Source: Micromonospora sp. R77 (GTDB lineage: Bacteria > Actinomycetota > Actinomycetes > Mycobacteriales > Micromonosporaceae). Taken from it: 64,000 nucleotides of DNA. The stretch is taken from positions 806,001 to 870,000 of the forward strand of contig NZ_JALDST010000001.1 in NCBI RefSeq assembly GCF_022747945.1, in the 5' to 3' direction. The stretch's first letter is position 1. Each line of letters begins with the position of its first letter. The notes below the pieces were generated by a model. The model was not told the DNA's origin and searched no databases. It worked only from the letters and a program-made list of their open reading frames with translations. Of the stretch, positions 1-8,948 are shown one piece after another. Made by a program: the position numbers and the translations under genes.

Positions 1-566
1 CGGCCGTTCTCGTGGGTGGTCAACTTCGCGCCGTCGAAGGTCCGCGACAGCGGCAGCGCCTTACGGCTCCACCGGATCAGCAGGTTCTCGCTGAACTCGT
101 CCTCGTCCGGCTCGCCCTGCCGGGCCAGATTGATCGCGGTGTAGATCAGGAACGCGCCGAAGATGTAGAAGACCCAGGAGAACTGGGCGATCAGCGCGGC
201 GCCGGCGGCGATGAAGCCACCGCGCATCACCAGCGCCAACACGATGCCGATGAGCAGCACCTTCTGCTGGAACTGCCGGGGCACCGCGAACCGGCCCATG
301 ATGATCACGAAGACGAAGAGGTTGTCCACCGAGAGGCTGTACTCGGTGAGCCACCCGGTGTAGAACTGGCCCGCCACGCTGGCACCGGCGGTGAACCAGA
401 GCCCCACGCCGAAGAGCAGGGCCAGCCCGACATAGAAGGCGACCCACAGGCTCGACTCACGGACGCTGGGCTCGTGCGGTCGACGGCCGATGATCAGCAG
501 GTCGACGAGCAGGACGGCCGTCATCGCGACGAGAGTCCCGGCCCACACGTATCCGGACACGTTCAA
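1..566 (-). CDS. TerC/Alx-family integral membrane protein (C-terminus beyond window)
   Basis: Partial gene that runs off the left edge; about 188 residues are visible. It is a multi-helix membrane protein of the TerC/Alx family, thought to export metal ions, chiefly manganese, and linked to tellurite resistance. The family signature EYSLSVDNLFVFVIIM lies near residues 70-85, with the conserved acidic residues inside the membrane segment, and is followed by further hydrophobic segments. Three in-frame starts are possible; TTG at 564-566 is chosen because a GGAGG sits six bases upstream, while the ATG at 570-572 directly abuts it. A manganese-riboswitch-like leader lies upstream, which fits the metal-export role. 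Family assignment is firm; substrate is inferred. Confidence 0.88.
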   Translation of the reverse strand, partial: MNVSGYVWAGTLVAMTAVLLVDLLIIGRRPHEPSVRESSLWVAFYVGLALLFGVGLWFTAGASVAGQFYTGWLTEYSLSVDNLFVFVIIMGRFAVPRQFQQKVLLIGIVLALVMRGGFIAAGAALIAQFSWVFYIFGAFLIYTAINLARQGEPDEDEFSENLLIRWSRKALPLSRTFDGAKLTTHENG

Positions 567-639
567 TTCCATCCTCCGGCAGACACGCAGCGTCGGGCAC
601 ACCGTACGCCGAGTGAGAGGCCGGGGTGCGTCGACGCTG

Positions 640-790
640 ACTGTGGTGACTGTCGGAGGTCTCTTCCGCCGCCGGCCCGGTGACGGGTCGGCGACCGACG
701 GAGCCGGGGCGTGTCGCCAGGGTCGGCGGACGTCCGTGCTGACGACTTCGTCGCGGGGGAATACTCCCCTCCTCGGCCGCCATTGTTCAC
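640..790 (-). promoter_or_regulatory. Probable yybP-ykoY (Mn2+) riboswitch ahead of the TerC-family gene
   Basis: Read on the minus strand, the leader holds the two hallmark loops of the yybP-ykoY aptamer in the right order: GGGGAGTA (about 762-769) directly after a GAGG stem strand, and AAGAGACC (658-665) directly before the matching CCTC strand. Together they close a P1 stem GAGG/CCTC about 110 bases apart with GC-rich helices between. The class binds Mn2+ and controls TerC/Alx and MntP genes, which is exactly the gene found downstream. Boundaries are approximate. How it switches this gene (terminator or start-site masking) cannot be read with confidence. Confidence 0.7.
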
Positions 791-911
791 CATCGGACCC
801 GCGCAGTGCATCTCCAGGGTCCGGATTGCCCCCGTGATGCACTGCACCGTGCCGGTGGGCGGGATCACACCCGCGCGCGCCGGGGCTCCGGCGCCGTGGT
901 CTATCGCCGGG

Positions 912-1283
912 TCAGACCGCGCCGGCGAGGTCCGCCAGGGGGCGCCGGAGAGGCGGAAGATGGTCAGCTCCTTGCCCTGCACCGAGGGGATCTCCGCGCC
1001 GAGCGACCGGTAGAAGGCCGCGGTCGGCTCGTTGGTCACCCGACCCCACCACTGCATGTGGCGGTATCCGCGCTCGGCGCACAGGGCGGCCAGCGTGTGC
1101 AGCAGAGCCCGGTCGACGCCACGACCGACCGCGTCCTGCCGGACGTAGATGTCGTCGACGTGGATCGCGGTGCCGCGCCAGGTGCTGTAGACCAGGCACC
1201 AGAGGGTGTACCCGACGACCTCGCCGGTCGTGTCGTCGACGGCGAGGTGGGCGAAGGCCACACCGGGCTCGACCAATGGGGAG
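912..1283 (-). pseudogene. GNAT N-acetyltransferase remnant (5'-truncated, frameshifted)
   Basis: About 115 residues of a GCN5-type acetyltransferase remain. They show the acetyl-CoA-binding core (VDDIYVRQDAVGRGVDRALL, a slightly degenerate Q/RxxGxG/A loop) and the late-domain NEPTAAFYRSLGAE segment. The N-terminal third is missing: upstream the frame runs straight into antisense of the adenylation-domain remnant. Near the 3' end a run of five G (938-942, plus strand) puts the frame off; adding one base restores the normal short ending ..LADLAGAV and TGA at 912-914. It is therefore both truncated and frameshifted and is unlikely to make an active enzyme. The substrate of the parent enzyme is unknown. 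Confidence 0.75.
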
Positions 1284-1285
1284 CC

Positions 1286-1933
1286 ATGTCCACATCCTTG
1301 GCCAAAGACGTCACCGCGCACGCGACGCACCGCCCGGACGCCGCGGCGCTGCTGTTCGGCAGCGCCGGGGAACGCGTCGTCACGTACGCGGAACTGGTCG
1401 AGACGGCGGACCGGGTCGCCGCGGAACTGGCCGACCGGTATCCGGACCCGCGACGGCCGCTCGCCCTCCAGGCGGCGAAGTCGCCCATGACGTTCGCCAC
1501 GGTGCTGGCCTGCCTGCGGCAGGGACGGCCGCTGCTGCTCGCCGCCACGGAACTCGGCCGGTAACTCCTGGCCGAACTGGTCCGGCGCAGCGGCTGCCAG
1601 GCCGTGCTGGGGGTCGCCGACGGCGCCCTGACGCACCGGCCCGCGACCGGCGACCCGCACCCCGCCCCGGTGCTGCCGCCGGACACCAGCCGGCTGCTGA
1701 CCACCTCCGGTTCCACCGGCACACCCAAGCTCGTGCCGCTGGGCGGACCCGGCATCGACGCCTTCACCACCTGGGCGGGGAACGCGTTCGCGCTCGGCGC
1801 CGCGGCGCGCGTGTTCAACTTCGCCCCGCTCAACTTCGACCTCGCCCTGCTGGACGTCTGGACGACGCTGCGGCACGGCGGCTGCGTGGTGAGCGGTCCG
1901 GGTCACCACTCGCAGTGCGTCCTAGGAGGCTAG
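1286..1933 (+). pseudogene. AMP-binding (adenylation) domain remnant with in-frame stop
   Basis: The reading frame from ATG 1286 encodes the N-terminal part of an acyl/aminoacyl-adenylating enzyme: a segment THRPDAAALLF..VTYAELVETADRVA, then the phosphate-binding A3 motif TTSGSTGTPKLV (around 1704-1738). A TAA at 1562-1564 interrupts the frame; it would be GAA or similar after one base change, and homology resumes directly after it in the same frame. The sequence loses family character near 1895 and ends at TAG 1931, so more than half of the enzyme, including the C-terminal lid, is absent. It abuts the end of nadR and the broken acetyltransferase, so it looks like debris from a rearrangement, perhaps of a specialised-metabolite locus. 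Confidence 0.75.
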
Positions 1934-3036
1934 GTGAACGGATCGGGCCGGGTCGGCTCGCTCGCGGGCAGCAGGGGGTCGGCGAGCGACCAGCCGGCCG
2001 CCAGCAGCGCGTCGCAGGCGGCCACCGCCGTGGCCAGCCGCTGCGGGTGCGCGCCGCGCAGCTCGACCACCGGCACCCCGCAGTCGGCCAGCTCGGCCCG
2101 GAACCGGCCGGTCATCCAGGCCCGCAGGTGCTCCCCGTCCCGCAGGCCGTCGTCGTCGAACGGGACGCCCTCGTGGTCGGTGAGCAGGTACAGCGCCGGT
2201 CGGCGGGCCGTCGCCCGTACCGCCGGCGACGAGGAGCCGAGGTAACGCTCCTCCCAGACCGCGGTGGCCCGGGCGTCGGTGTCGCAGAACAACAGCGGAC
2301 CGCTGGCCCGGGCCGCCGCGTCCTCGGCGCGCTGCTGCTCCCGGACCACCTCGACGAAGTCGTCCCGGCCCCAGGTCACCTCGGCCACCGTCGCGGCCGG
2401 CCGGCGCCGCCGCAGCCCGGCGAGCTTGCGCGCGGTCAGCTCCCGGCCGTACTCGGGGACCCAGGCGGTGCCGTAGTGGGCGGCGAGCGCCGCGGCCATC
2501 GTCGTGGTGCCGGTCGACTCCGCGCCCACCACCACGACCCGGCGGACGAACCAGGCCCGCACCGCCGGGTGCAGCCACCGCCAGTGCCCCGCCGGGTCCG
2601 CCCGCACCGCCGTGCCGGAGACCGGCACCGCCCGCCGGCCCGGGTCCACTTCCACCGGCACGGCGTCGAACCGGCGGGCCAGCTCCTCGCCGTACGCCTC
2701 GGAGGAGAAGACCGCGTCGACCGGCTCCGCCCCGACCGCCGCCCGGAACACCGCGCAGTGCGCGTCCCAGACCGCCGGGTCTGCATAGTCCACCGGGTGG
2801 TCGTCGTACCGGCCCACCACCCGGACCCAGGGCGTGGCCGCGTGCGCCTCGCGCAGCCAGGCGACCCGGTCGTCGAGCGGGATCGACTCCCGGCGGGACG
2901 GCGCGACGACCACGGTGACCCTCGCGCAGCGGGCCGCAGCGGCCTCGATCAGCGCGTGGTGCCCGGCGTGCGGCGGGTAGAACTTCCCCACCACCAGCCC
3001 GTGCCCGAACTCCCGGCCGTCGACCGGCCCGCTCAC
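1930..3036 (-). CDS. nadR: NadR-like NMN adenylyltransferase / ribosylnicotinamide kinase
   Basis: A 368-residue bifunctional enzyme of NAD salvage. The N-terminal half is a nucleotidyltransferase with the motif GKFYPPHAGHHALI near residues 14-27 (the H-x-G-H signature) and a C-terminal SGTAVRADP segment, typical of NMN adenylyltransferases. The second half is a P-loop kinase with GAESTGTTTM near residue 170 and a TDA segment, expected to phosphorylate nicotinamide riboside. There is no N-terminal helix-turn-helix, so unlike the enterobacterial NadR it should not act as repressor. The GTG start overlaps the pnuC stop as GTGA, so the two are translationally coupled: PnuC imports nicotinamide riboside and NadR converts it to NMN and NAD. 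Confidence 0.9.
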   Translation of the reverse strand: MSGPVDGREFGHGLVVGKFYPPHAGHHALIEAAAARCARVTVVVAPSRRESIPLDDRVAWLREAHAATPWVRVVGRYDDHPVDYADPAVWDAHCAVFRAAVGAEPVDAVFSSEAYGEELARRFDAVPVEVDPGRRAVPVSGTAVRADPAGHWRWLHPAVRAWFVRRVVVVGAESTGTTTMAAALAAHYGTAWVPEYGRELTARKLAGLRRRRPAATVAEVTWGRDDFVEVVREQQRAEDAAARASGPLLFCDTDARATAVWEERYLGSSSPAVRATARRPALYLLTDHEGVPFDDDGLRDGEHLRAWMTGRFRAELADCGVPVVELRGAHPQRLATAVAACDALLAAGWSLADPLLPASEPTRPDPFT

Positions 3037-3686
3037 GCGGCCACCGGGGCCGGACCGGGCGGCACCGCCGTCGCCGCCGACCGCTCGCGCAGGTCCGCCC
3101 GCCACGCCCGCAATCCCACCACGCAGAGCGCCAGGAAGATCAGGTACAGCCCGCCGGTCAGCCAGAGCCCCTTGTACGCGTAGAGCGGGATGTAGATCAG
3201 GTCGGCCACGATCCACAGCCACCAGCTCTCCACCAGCTTGCGGGTCTGGCCGTACGTGGCGAGCAGGGAGAGCGCGGTGGTGAGCGCGTCGGCCAGCGGC
3301 ACCGTCGAGTCGGTGAACCGGTCCAGCAGCACCCAGAGACCGGCGGTGAGCAGCAGCCCGGCGACCGCCAGCGCCCACCACTCCCGGCGCCCCGTCCGGG
3401 CGACCGTGAGCCGGCTGCGCCGTTCCCCGCCGAAGAGCCAGTGCCACCAGCCGTACGCGCCGAGCAGCACGTAGACGACCTGCAGGCCGGCGTCGGCGTA
3501 CAGGCCGGTGGTCCAGAACAGCAGCATGAGCAGCAGCACGTTGGCGATGCCGATCGGCCAGTTCGCGATGTGCTGCCGGGCGACCAGCCAGACGTTGACC
3601 ACGCCGGTGCCGAAGCCGAGCAGTTCCGCCCAGGTGGTTGCGGTGCCGGCCACGCTGAACGCCGTGCCGGTGAGCCAGTCGATCAT
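3033..3686 (-). CDS. pnuC: Nicotinamide riboside transporter PnuC
   Basis: A 217-residue membrane protein with about seven hydrophobic segments. It carries PnuC hallmarks: NWPIGIANVLLLMLLFWTTG followed by LYADAGLQVVYVLLGAYGWW (residues about 42-82), and WWLWIVADLIYIPLYAYKG (about 155-173). PnuC proteins are facilitators for nicotinamide riboside, trapped inside by phosphorylation, which the coupled nadR product should provide. First gene of the pnuC-nadR operon. The 100-bp gap to the divergent monooxygenase gene must contain both promoters; I saw no convincing NAD-responsive riboswitch in it. Confidence 0.92.
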   Translation of the reverse strand: MIDWLTGTAFSVAGTATTWAELLGFGTGVVNVWLVARQHIANWPIGIANVLLLMLLFWTTGLYADAGLQVVYVLLGAYGWWHWLFGGERRSRLTVARTGRREWWALAVAGLLLTAGLWVLLDRFTDSTVPLADALTTALSLLATYGQTRKLVESWWLWIVADLIYIPLYAYKGLWLTGGLYLIFLALCVVGLRAWRADLRERSAATAVPPGPAPVAA

Positions 3687-3786
3687 GTCGTCCTCCCCGT
3701 GTGCCCGCCCACCCTAGAGCGGGAGAGCCGCACCGGAACAGACCCCGGGGCAGGCGCGCCGCCGGCCGGCGTGGGAGGCTTCGGTC

Positions 3787-4080
3787 ATGGTTCTTGAGGT
3801 CGCGCTGATCGACGTCACCCCCGGGCACGAGGACGAGTTCGCCGCCGCGTACGCGAAGGCGTACCCGGTCATCACCGGCGCCGAGGGGTGCCGGTCGGTC
3901 CGGATGACCCGGGGCGTCGAGTCGCCGTCCCGGTTCGTGCTGCTCGTCGAGTGGGACTCGGTGGAGGCGCACGACGTGAACTTCCGGCAGACCGAGCGGT
4001 TCCAGCAGTGGCGGGCGCTGATCGGCCCGCACTTCGCCGGCCCGCCGCTGGTCGAGCACTTCGTCGACGTCCCGGCCTGA
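3787..4080 (+). CDS. Antibiotic biosynthesis monooxygenase (ABM)-domain protein
   Basis: A 97-residue, single-domain protein with the ferredoxin-like ABM pattern: a first strand VLEVALIDVTPGHEDEFAAA, a central GCRSVRMTRGVESPSRFVLL and VEWDSVEAH, then NFRQTERFQQW and a C-terminal hydrophobic helix ending PPLVEHF. Such proteins form dimers and include cofactor-free monooxygenases and heme-degrading enzymes, but many have no known substrate. It stands alone, divergent from pnuC. Family is clear, reaction unknown. Confidence 0.8.
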   Translation: MVLEVALIDVTPGHEDEFAAAYAKAYPVITGAEGCRSVRMTRGVESPSRFVLLVEWDSVEAHDVNFRQTERFQQWRALIGPHFAGPPLVEHFVDVPA

Positions 4081-4203
4081 CGCTGCCGCCGCGGAGCTGT
4101 CGTACCCCTCGGTTAGCGTGCACGCGACGCGCCGGCCACCGGTCCCGACGGACATCGGGGGCGCCGGGCCCGGTGGCCGCGCGGCCCTGACCGGTGGCGG
4201 CCC

Positions 4204-5115
4204 TCAGTCGGCCCCGGGGCCGCCGGGGACCGGGATCCGGGGTCGGGGCACCACCGGCACCTCGGCCCGCCGGGCCAGCACCTCCACCGTCTCCTCGGCC
4301 GACAGCGCCGCCGCCTGCAGCCAGTCGATGAGCCGCTCGTAACGGGCCACGTCCTCCTCCGCCACCAGGCGCAGGTCGGTGGTGAGGGTCTCCACCATCA
4401 CCGTGCGCGGGTCCGCCGGGTCGGGGAAGGCGTAGTACGAGAACGGCGTCAGCGGGTGCACGTCGGCGTGCGGCGCGGCGTCCCGGGCGAGCAGGCGGAT
4501 CGTCACGTTCGGCCGGTCGGCCAGGGTCACCAGGTGCCGCACCTGCTCGCGCCAGACCTCGACCGGCAGGCCGCCCGGGTCGCAGGCCCGCTCGTCGAGC
4601 AACGCCGTGTAGTCCGGCGGGTCGGGTCGGCACACCAGTTCCTGGCGCACCGCGCGGGCCCGCACGTCGGCCTCGGCGTCGACGTCCGGGCAGAGCAGCG
4701 CGCCGGCCGCCACCCGCAGTCGCGCGTACGCCGGTGTCTGCAGCAGGCCCGGCACCACCGCCGGCTGATATTCCACGATGGTCGCCGCGCCGGACTCCAG
4801 CTCGGCGTAGCCGCGCTGGCGCTCCCCCATCTCGCCCAGCCCCTTCCACCAGCCGCGGCTGGTGGCGGCGTCCCGGGCGATGAGGATCAGCGCCTCGCGC
4901 TGGCCGGCCGGGACCTGGTAGACGTCGAGCAGGTCGAGCACGTCGGCCAGGTCCGGCCGGCTCTGCCCGAGCTCGATGCGGGACAGCTTCGATGTGGACG
5001 CCCACCCCAGCCGGCCACAGACCTGCTCCAGGGTGAGCGCATCCCGGTGGCGCAGCCGGCGCAGCTCCGCGCCGAGTCGCGCCCGCCGGATGACGGGACT
5101 TGCTGATGACGGCAT
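4204..5115 (-). CDS. XRE/Scr1-type helix-turn-helix regulator with DUF5753
   Basis: A 303-residue regulator. Residues about 10-65 form an XRE helix-turn-helix (LGAELRRLRHRDALTLEQVC, then STSKLSRIELGQSRPDL). The rest is the DUF5753 domain: the usual YQPAVVPGLLQTPAYARL (about 113-130), a RQELVCRPDPP segment, and a VMVETLTTDLRL segment. Proteins of this kind in actinomycetes usually sit beside a DUF397 gene and act in development or specialised metabolism. Here no DUF397 gene is adjacent, so it is an orphan, unlike the second copy at 54352-55119. The start is supported by its position before the HTH; targets are unknown. Confidence 0.88.
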   Translation of the reverse strand: MPSSASPVIRRARLGAELRRLRHRDALTLEQVCGRLGWASTSKLSRIELGQSRPDLADVLDLLDVYQVPAGQREALILIARDAATSRGWWKGLGEMGERQRGYAELESGAATIVEYQPAVVPGLLQTPAYARLRVAAGALLCPDVDAEADVRARAVRQELVCRPDPPDYTALLDERACDPGGLPVEVWREQVRHLVTLADRPNVTIRLLARDAAPHADVHPLTPFSYYAFPDPADPRTVMVETLTTDLRLVAEEDVARYERLIDWLQAAALSAEETVEVLARRAEVPVVPRPRIPVPGGPGAD

Positions 5116-5245
5116 CCGTGCCTCCCCACCGTGGGAGCGTACGCACGACCGTCACACAGGGCAATACCTTGCTTGCTCACCGCAACCATGAAGGCCGGTC
5201 GACCGGCCGGTACGGGCCACCGCCCGGCGGTGGCCCGCGCCGACG

Positions 5246-5614
5246 TCAGGGCCGGTACGTGCCGAAGGACCAGACGTTGCCCGCCACGTCACGGGCCGCG
5301 TAGTCCCGGGAGCCGTAGTCCGTGTCGAAGGGCTCGGCCACGATCTCCGCACCCGCCGCCGCCGCGCGCTTGTGGTGCGCGTCGATGTCCTCGACGACCA
5401 CGTAGATCCGGTAGTCGTCGTCGGCCGGACGGACCTGCGGGCCGTCCCCGCCGGCCAGCATGACGAGGTCGTCACCGTAGCGGAGCTCGGCGTGCCGCAC
5501 GTTGCCGTCGGAGTCCTCGTCGACCTGCTGCACGGTGAAACCGAAGGCGTCCCGGAGGAAGGCCACGGCGGCGCGCGCGTCGGGATACCGGAAGACCGGG
5601 TAGATGCTGCTCAT
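5246..5614 (-). CDS. VOC-family (glyoxalase/bleomycin-resistance-like) protein
   Basis: A 122-residue protein with two short beta-alpha-beta-beta-beta halves of the vicinal oxygen chelate fold: IYPVFRYPDARAAVAFLRDA with FGFTVQQV at the N-terminus, YRIYVVVEDIDAHHKRAAAA in the middle, and RDYAARDVAGNVWSFGTY at the end. The closest general type is the PhnB/AtkAB-like subgroup often annotated glyoxalase; metal ligands of true glyoxalase I are not obvious. It lies 25 bp from the frameshifted AraC-type gene, same strand, and could be co-transcribed with it. Substrate unknown. Confidence 0.83.
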   Translation of the reverse strand: MSSIYPVFRYPDARAAVAFLRDAFGFTVQQVDEDSDGNVRHAELRYGDDLVMLAGGDGPQVRPADDDYRIYVVVEDIDAHHKRAAAAGAEIVAEPFDTDYGSRDYAARDVAGNVWSFGTYRP

Positions 5615-5638
5615 GCCTCCATCATGCGGCCGGCGCGG

Positions 5639-6518
5639 TCAGCGGGGATTGGACAAATGTGACCCGGCGGCGGTCAGCTCCGACGGGCTCTCGCCGGTGA
5701 ACTGCCGGAAGTCCCGGATCAGGTGGGACTGGTCGTAGTAGCCGCAGCGCACCGCCAGCTCCGCCCACCCGGCGCCCGGGACCGGCTCCGCCCCCGGCGC
5801 GGTGATCAGCTCGCGGCCCAGGGACGCGTACGCGGTCTGGAACCGCAGCAGGCGCGCCACCACCTTCGGCGGCAGGCCCAGCTCCCGACGGAACCGGACG
5901 GCGAGGTGCCGGCGGCTCCAGCCCACCTCCTCCACCACCTCGGCCACCCCGATCCGGCCCCCACTGCCGGCGAGCAGCCGCCAGGCGGCGACCAGCGCCG
6001 GATCGACCGGGGCCGCGCCGGCCAGCCGGTCGACCAGCGCGGCGTCCAGCAGGGCGAACCGGCGTGGCCAGTCCGGCGCCCTCGGCCAACCGGTCCCGCA
6101 GCCGGCCCAGCCAACCCTCGTCGCGCCGGCCCGCGCCGGCACCGCCCGGCAGCCGGTCCGCCGCCACCGCGCGGTTGGCCAGCTCACTCAGCGGTACGCC
6201 GAGCAGCCGGCGGGCCGCCGGTGGGGAGAGCAGCACCTGGACACCGGTGCCGACCCCCACCGTCCGCGCCGTGCAGTACGCGTCGAACGGACCGGCCACG
6301 AAGGAGTCCACCCCGTACACGCCGCGCTGGGCGTGGCGGTGGTCGGCGACGTCCAGCGGGGCACCCCAGCCGAGGATCAGCACCACGAAGGCGCCGGCCA
6401 CCTCCCGGCGTACCAGGGGGTGGGCGACGTGCTCCCGGTAGCCGAGGTAGCGGTCCACGTACGGACGCAGTCGTGGCTCGGGGAACCCGACCACCGCCTC
6501 GGCGAGCTCGGCGTCCAC
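5639..6518 (-). pseudogene. AraC-family transcriptional regulator, frameshifted
   Basis: Two frames add up to one AraC-family regulator of about 290 residues. The first part, from GTG 6516-6518, covers the N-terminal sensor domain (FPEPRLRPYVDRYLGYREH..). The second part carries the double helix-turn-helix: IGVAEVVEEVGWSRRHLAVR followed by GYYDQSHLIRDFRQFTGESP. The frames join near 6075-6082, where one extra base (GAGGGCGCCGGAC for an expected GAGGGC-CCGGAC) breaks EG-PDWPRRFALLD. The GTG at 6518 is preferred to one at 6542 because AGGGGAG lies about ten bases before it. The gene follows uvrB closely on the same strand. It may be intact in life if the indel is a sequence error. Confidence 0.75.
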
Positions 6519-6538
6519 CCCCTGCTGCTCCCCTCGCC

Positions 6539-8647
6539 TCACCGCACTCCGGCGGCGTCCATCCCCCGCAACTCCTTCTTGAGGTCGGCGACCTCGTCGC
6601 GGATCCGCGCGGCCAGCTCGAACTGCAGCTCCCGCGCGGCGGCGAGCATCTGGTCGTTGAGCTCCTGGATGAGGTTCGCCAGGTCGGCCCGGGCCATGCC
6701 CTCGCGGGACGGCGCGGCGGCACCGCCCCGGCTGCGACTGCGGGTCTCCTTGACCGGCGCCTTGCCCCGGGACAACTGCCGCGCCGCGCCGCCGACCCGG
6801 CTGTTCTCGGTGTCCTCGGCCTCACGGTAGATGTCGTCCAGGATGTCGTGGATCTTCTTCCGCAGCGGCTCCGGGCTGATCCCGTTCGCCTCGTTGTGCG
6901 CGATCTGCTTGTCCCGCCGCCGGTTCGTCTCGTCGATCGCCGAGGCCATCGACGGGGTGATCTTGTCGGCGTACATGTGGACCTGGCCGGAGACGTTACG
7001 GGCGGCCCGACCGATCGTCTGGATCAACGACCGGCCGCTGCGCAGGAAGCCCTCCTTGTCGGCGTCGAGGATCGCCACCAGGGACACCTCCGGCAGGTCG
7101 AGGCCCTCCCGCAGCAGGTTGATGCCGACCAGCACGTCGTACTCGCCCTTGCGCAGCTCGCGCAGCAGCTCCACCCGGCGCAGCGTGTCGACCTCCGAGT
7201 GCAGGTAGCGCACCCGGATGCCGTTCTCCAGCAGGTAGTCCGAGAGGTCCTCGGCCATCTTCTTGGTCAGCGTGGTGACCAGCACCCGCTCGTCCCGCTC
7301 GGTACGCAGCTTGATCTCGTGCATCAGGTCGTCGATCTGGCCCTTGGTCGGCTTCACCACGACCTCGGGGTCGACCAGACCGGTCGGGCGGATCACCTGC
7401 TCGACGTACTCCCCCTGGGACTGCTCCAGCTCCCACGGGCCGGGGGTGGCCGACAGATAGACCATCTGCCCCACCCGCTCCAGGAACTCGTCGAAGCGCA
7501 GCGGACGGTTGTCGGCGGCGCTGGGCAGCCGGAAGCCGTGGTCGATCAGCATCCGCTTGCGGGAGGCGTCGCCCTCGTACATACCGCCGATCTGGGAGAC
7601 CGTCTGGTGCGACTCGTCGATGACGGTGAGGAAGTCGTCGGGGAAGTAGTCCAGCAGGCAGTGCGGCGGGCTGCCGGGCAGCCGACCGTCGATGTGCATG
7701 GAGTAGTTCTCGATGCCGGAGCAGAAACCGACCTGGCGCATCATCTCGATGTCGTACGTGGTCCGCATCCGCAGCCGCTGCGCCTCCAGCAGCTTGCCCT
7801 GCCGCTCCAGCTCGGCCAGCCGCTCGGCCAGCTCGGCCTCGATGTCGCCGATCGCCCGCTCCATCCGCTCCGGACCGGCCGCGTAGTGGGTCGCCGGGAA
7901 GATCAGCAGGTGGTCGACCTCGCGCACCACGTCGCCGGTGAGCGGGTTGAGGTAGTAGAGCTTCTCCACCTCGTCACCGAAGAACTCGATCCGCAGCGCC
8001 AGCTCCTCGTACGCCGGGATGATCTCCAGCGTGTCGCCGCGGACCCGGAACGTGCCCCGGTTGAAGGCCATGTCGTTGCGGGTGTACTGGATGTCCACCA
8101 ACCGGCGCAGCAGCTTGTCGCGCTCGATCTCCTGACCGACCCGGACCCGGACCGCCCGGTCGAGGTACTCCTCCGGGGTGCCCAGCCCGTAGATCGCGGA
8201 GACGGTGGCCACCACGACCACGTCCCGCCGGGTGAGCAGCGACATGGTCGCCTTGTGCCGCAGCCGCTCGACCTCCTCGTTGATCGAGGAGTCCTTCTCG
8301 ATGTAGGTGTCGGTCTGCGGGATGTAGGCCTCGGGCTGGTAGTAGTCGTAGTAGGAGACGAAGTATTCCACCGCGTTGTGCGGGAGCAGCTCGCCGAACT
8401 CCTTGGCCAGCTGGGCGCAGAGCGTCTTGTTGGGCGCGAGCACCAGGGTCGGGCGTTGCAGCCGCTCGACGAGCCACGCCGTGGTGGCGCTCTTGCCGGT
8501 GCCGGTCGCGCCGAGCAGCACCGTGTTACGGTCACCGCGCCGGACCCGACGCTCAAGCTCGTCGATGGCGGCCGGCTGGTCGCCGGCGGGCTGGAAGTCG
8601 CTGACGACCTGGAAGCGGCCGTCCAGCCGGGGAATGTCGAGCGCCAT
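6539..8647 (-). CDS. uvrB: Excinuclease ABC subunit B
   Basis: A 702-residue UvrB, full length for the family. It is the DNA-damage-verifying helicase of nucleotide excision repair, loaded by UvrA and used to recruit UvrC. Visible motifs: GATGTGKS Walker A near residues 45-52; the beta-hairpin with [15 protein letters not shown] (starting near 92); DESH (Walker B) with helicase motifs [18 protein letters not shown] and TIGRAARN; and a C-terminal UVR motif ([19 protein letters not shown]) that binds UvrC. ATG 8645-8647 is the standard family start. The next genes on either side are unrelated. The long open antisense frames over this gene are composition artefacts. Confidence 0.98.
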   Translation of the reverse strand: MALDIPRLDGRFQVVSDFQPAGDQPAAIDELERRVRRGDRNTVLLGATGTGKSATTAWLVERLQRPTLVLAPNKTLCAQLAKEFGELLPHNAVEYFVSYYDYYQPEAYIPQTDTYIEKDSSINEEVERLRHKATMSLLTRRDVVVVATVSAIYGLGTPEEYLDRAVRVRVGQEIERDKLLRRLVDIQYTRNDMAFNRGTFRVRGDTLEIIPAYEELALRIEFFGDEVEKLYYLNPLTGDVVREVDHLLIFPATHYAAGPERMERAIGDIEAELAERLAELERQGKLLEAQRLRMRTTYDIEMMRQVGFCSGIENYSMHIDGRLPGSPPHCLLDYFPDDFLTVIDESHQTVSQIGGMYEGDASRKRMLIDHGFRLPSAADNRPLRFDEFLERVGQMVYLSATPGPWELEQSQGEYVEQVIRPTGLVDPEVVVKPTKGQIDDLMHEIKLRTERDERVLVTTLTKKMAEDLSDYLLENGIRVRYLHSEVDTLRRVELLRELRKGEYDVLVGINLLREGLDLPEVSLVAILDADKEGFLRSGRSLIQTIGRAARNVSGQVHMYADKITPSMASAIDETNRRRDKQIAHNEANGISPEPLRKKIHDILDDIYREAEDTENSRVGGAARQLSRGKAPVKETRSRSRGGAAAPSREGMARADLANLIQELNDQMLAAARELQFELAARIRDEVADLKKELRGMDAAGVR

Positions 8648-8948
8648 GACCCCAACGGTACGCCGCAGGTCCGACACTCCGGGGCGGGCCGACGGGGCCA
8701 GCCCTGACCGCCCTCGATATTTCCGTTGTGTGGACCATCTCACCGGGCTACGCTCTCGTCGTAGGCCGCTCGCGGCGGCCGACCGGGCCGGTGGTCGCCC
8801 CTTCGAGGGCCGCCGCCCCCGGCACAGTGGGTCGCAGCACCCGGACATCACCGGAGTGCGCGCCCGACGTGGTCGCGCTGGAGGCGCAGACCGGCCGCCG
8901 CGGGCGCCCCTGCTCGTCACCCTCGACCGGCCGGTGCGTTCTCCACTC

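Noticed and set aside
563..1909. A single 448-codon minus-strand protein including the acetyltransferase remnant
   Set aside because: Only the middle part has family pattern; both ends are antisense or non-coding.
3687..3786. NAD-responsive riboswitch before pnuC
   Set aside because: No convincing conserved core or helices in the 100-base gap.
1930..4155. A 741-residue fusion with NadR at its end
   Set aside because: The upstream part overlaps pnuC in another frame; the GTGA overlap with pnuC gives a clear NadR start.
5723..8707. Open frame of about 990 codons on the plus strand opposite uvrB
   Set aside because: Pure mirror of uvrB codon bias; residues are Leu/Val/Asp/Gln-rich with no motif, and uvrB itself is unmistakable.
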